From positions 475,001 through 539,000 of the forward strand of contig JAQPZY010001490.1 of assembly GCA_029931535.1 (NCBI GenBank): 64,000 nt of DNA. Reading direction: 5' to 3'. The position numbers and the translations under genes were made by a program. The notes below the pieces were generated by a model, which was given only the letters and a program-made list of their open reading frames with translations, did no database searches and had not been told where the DNA came from. Positions 62,590-64,000 of the stretch are shown here, one piece after another (the stretch's first letter is position 1; each line of letters starts with the position of its first letter). The stretch comes from Margaritifera margaritifera (lineage: Eukaryota > Mollusca > Bivalvia > Unionida > Margaritiferidae).

Positions 62590-64000
62590 TCATTTGCTAC
62601 ATTTGAGAGAAGCCTCTCACAAACATGGCACTACTGACTGGTAGAATTAGATTGATCAAACTTTTGAGGCATCCAAATACTGCAACTTGTTGACGTTGGA
62701 AATCGGAAATAGCATGTGTCATCAAACATTGCATAGACGCAGAAGAAAGCAAGGTTCCGTTCTACAGTTATTACATACTTCTGAAAGAGGGACAGGTACA
62801 AGGTTAAGTTGCATGCATTTGCAAGAAGCACAATGGAGAGAATGTTGGCATATTTTCGTGCTACTTTCATGTACTGTAACTGACATTTCTTTATATGTTG
62901 TATTAGGGAAACAACGCGCCGTCTAAAGCAGACAGCTGATGAAAATGACTGATCACATGTGCTCGAGACATGAACTTGAACTAGTCCAAAGTACATTACT
63001 TTTAGCCGTTATTAAAATAGGGCAAATGCATGTTTTCAGAGTAGACAATACTGACTTCTGAAAGTGCAATGAATGAAGTGCTTGGAGTGAAAATGACCAA
63101 GCAGAGCTAGCAGTCGTTAGATACATGTGCATCTGAAGTGAGGGCAAGCAGTAGACTGTATAACCCAAATTATACCCATTAACCATACACCAAAATAAAA
63201 TGAATTAAACGTTATTTCAACAATACCTAAGATATACATTTTGTTTTTAAATAACCAGGGTAAAGAGTGAGGAAACCATAGGAAAATCTTGTCCTTTAAC
63301 AATCAAGGTACAAAACTTTGGAGCGGAATCTTAACCGGAGTTGCAAGCGTATATTATACGCAGGCTATATGCGAGTTATTTTCCTTGTCATCTCACCCAC
63401 CTTGCTATGCTCTAGATTCTTAGTTTGTAATCAGAAATTATTAGTTGTTATTTGTTTTTCACCTGGTTTTTATTATTTCTTTTTTATATGATAAAATATA
63501 CAATTTGAACATTATATTTATTTCATATATCTAAAAATCCAACTAGCCAGACGGACTGGAAACTCGTTTTTTGCGCCAGTCCGCTGTGAAATTAGCTGGC
63601 ATCGAACAGACGGGCTGGCGGCAACTTCACACGCTGACTACTACTATTACCACTATTACTGCTACTAGTACTACTACTATTCCACTACTACTTCTGCTAA
63701 GAGTAATATGCTACTACGGTTGCTGCTGCTGCTATCAATTCTGCTACTTTTTTTCAAAGACAACTACTTCTATATGATAATAACAACTATAACAACTGCT
63801 ATCTTTACTGTCTCCGCTACCACCAATGACATAATTTCCTTTCTTGACTATTTTGTACTTTTTTATTTGTGCAAATATTCCACATGAACTTGACCTTTAG
63901 ATAGTATCTACCATTGTGTGTGTGTGTGTGTGTATGTGTGTGTGTGTGGGGGGGATGGGATTGATTGTACTGGCTGTATAATAAAGATAAGGACGGACAT
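62590..64000. other. Right end; no supportable gene
   Basis: A 121-codon minus-strand frame at 62631-62996 is unrecognised and may belong with the coding-like remnant at 62.3-62.6 kb. A hairpin (CGGACTGG / CCAGTCCG, 63552-63583) and (ACT)n DNA at 63640-63690 are the only structured parts. Confidence 0.5.
63915..63948 (+). repeat. (TG)n microsatellite and G run
   Basis: TG with one TA break, ending in GGGGGGG. Confidence 0.96.

Noticed and set aside
63552..63583. Hairpin CGGACTGG / CCAGTCCG
   Set aside because: Arms are perfect but short, and no element or gene can be attached to it.

Overview
The window is eukaryotic nuclear DNA from an invertebrate animal. It is AT-rich, its coding sequence is interrupted by introns with GT..AG boundaries, and it is crowded with dinucleotide microsatellites, tRNA-derived SINE-like repeats and decayed retrotransposons. 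The mix (a TNF-superfamily ligand gene, Penelope-like elements with GIY-YIG remnants, CR1/L1/RTE-like LINEs, a SINE body of the kind common in shelled molluscs) suggests a lophotrochozoan, most likely a bivalve or other mollusc. That placement is inference. Nothing bacterial, no CRISPR array and no rRNA gene was seen.

The only host gene I can support lies on the minus strand at 59,335-61,404, possibly to 61,783. Three exons join in frame with consensus splice sites and encode a complete TNF homology domain. A fourth upstream block (61,703-61,783) would supply an uncharged hydrophobic stretch in the right phase for a type II membrane anchor, but it is low-complexity and only a candidate. A small inverted-repeat element sits in the intron before the last exon.

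The rest is mobile-element wreckage and repeats. From left to right: a dispersed repeat family (7.4-13.1 kb), one copy split by a ~0.9 kb insertion with an 8-bp direct repeat; a minus-strand LINE relic (11.4-13.0 kb); a plus-strand APE/RT LINE relic whose 3' end is replaced by an A tract (13.1-15.9 kb); a minus-strand L1-type relic (19.2-20.3 kb); Penelope-like remnants at 36.8-37.4 and 46.9-47.4 kb and a large palindrome with a hammerhead-like motif at 39.1-39.5 kb; a PD-(D/E)XK-like relic (45.5-46.0 kb); SINE-like elements at 17.7, 51.9, 52.6 and 56.7 kb; and a LINE 3' end at 55.0-55.3 kb.

Degenerate tandem duplications occur at 26.7, 36.9, 37.7-38.4, 38.7, 47.5 and 53.1 kb, and long (CT)n, (TA)n and (TG)n tracts are scattered throughout. 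Large stretches (about 1-2.7, 3.5-7.4, 20.8-25, 27-33, 39.6-43.3, 48.4-51.8 and 56.8-59.3 kb) show no supportable gene. Most open frames there are short, lack codon structure or run through microsatellites. The mobile elements do not act together as a system; they record many independent insertions followed by decay.
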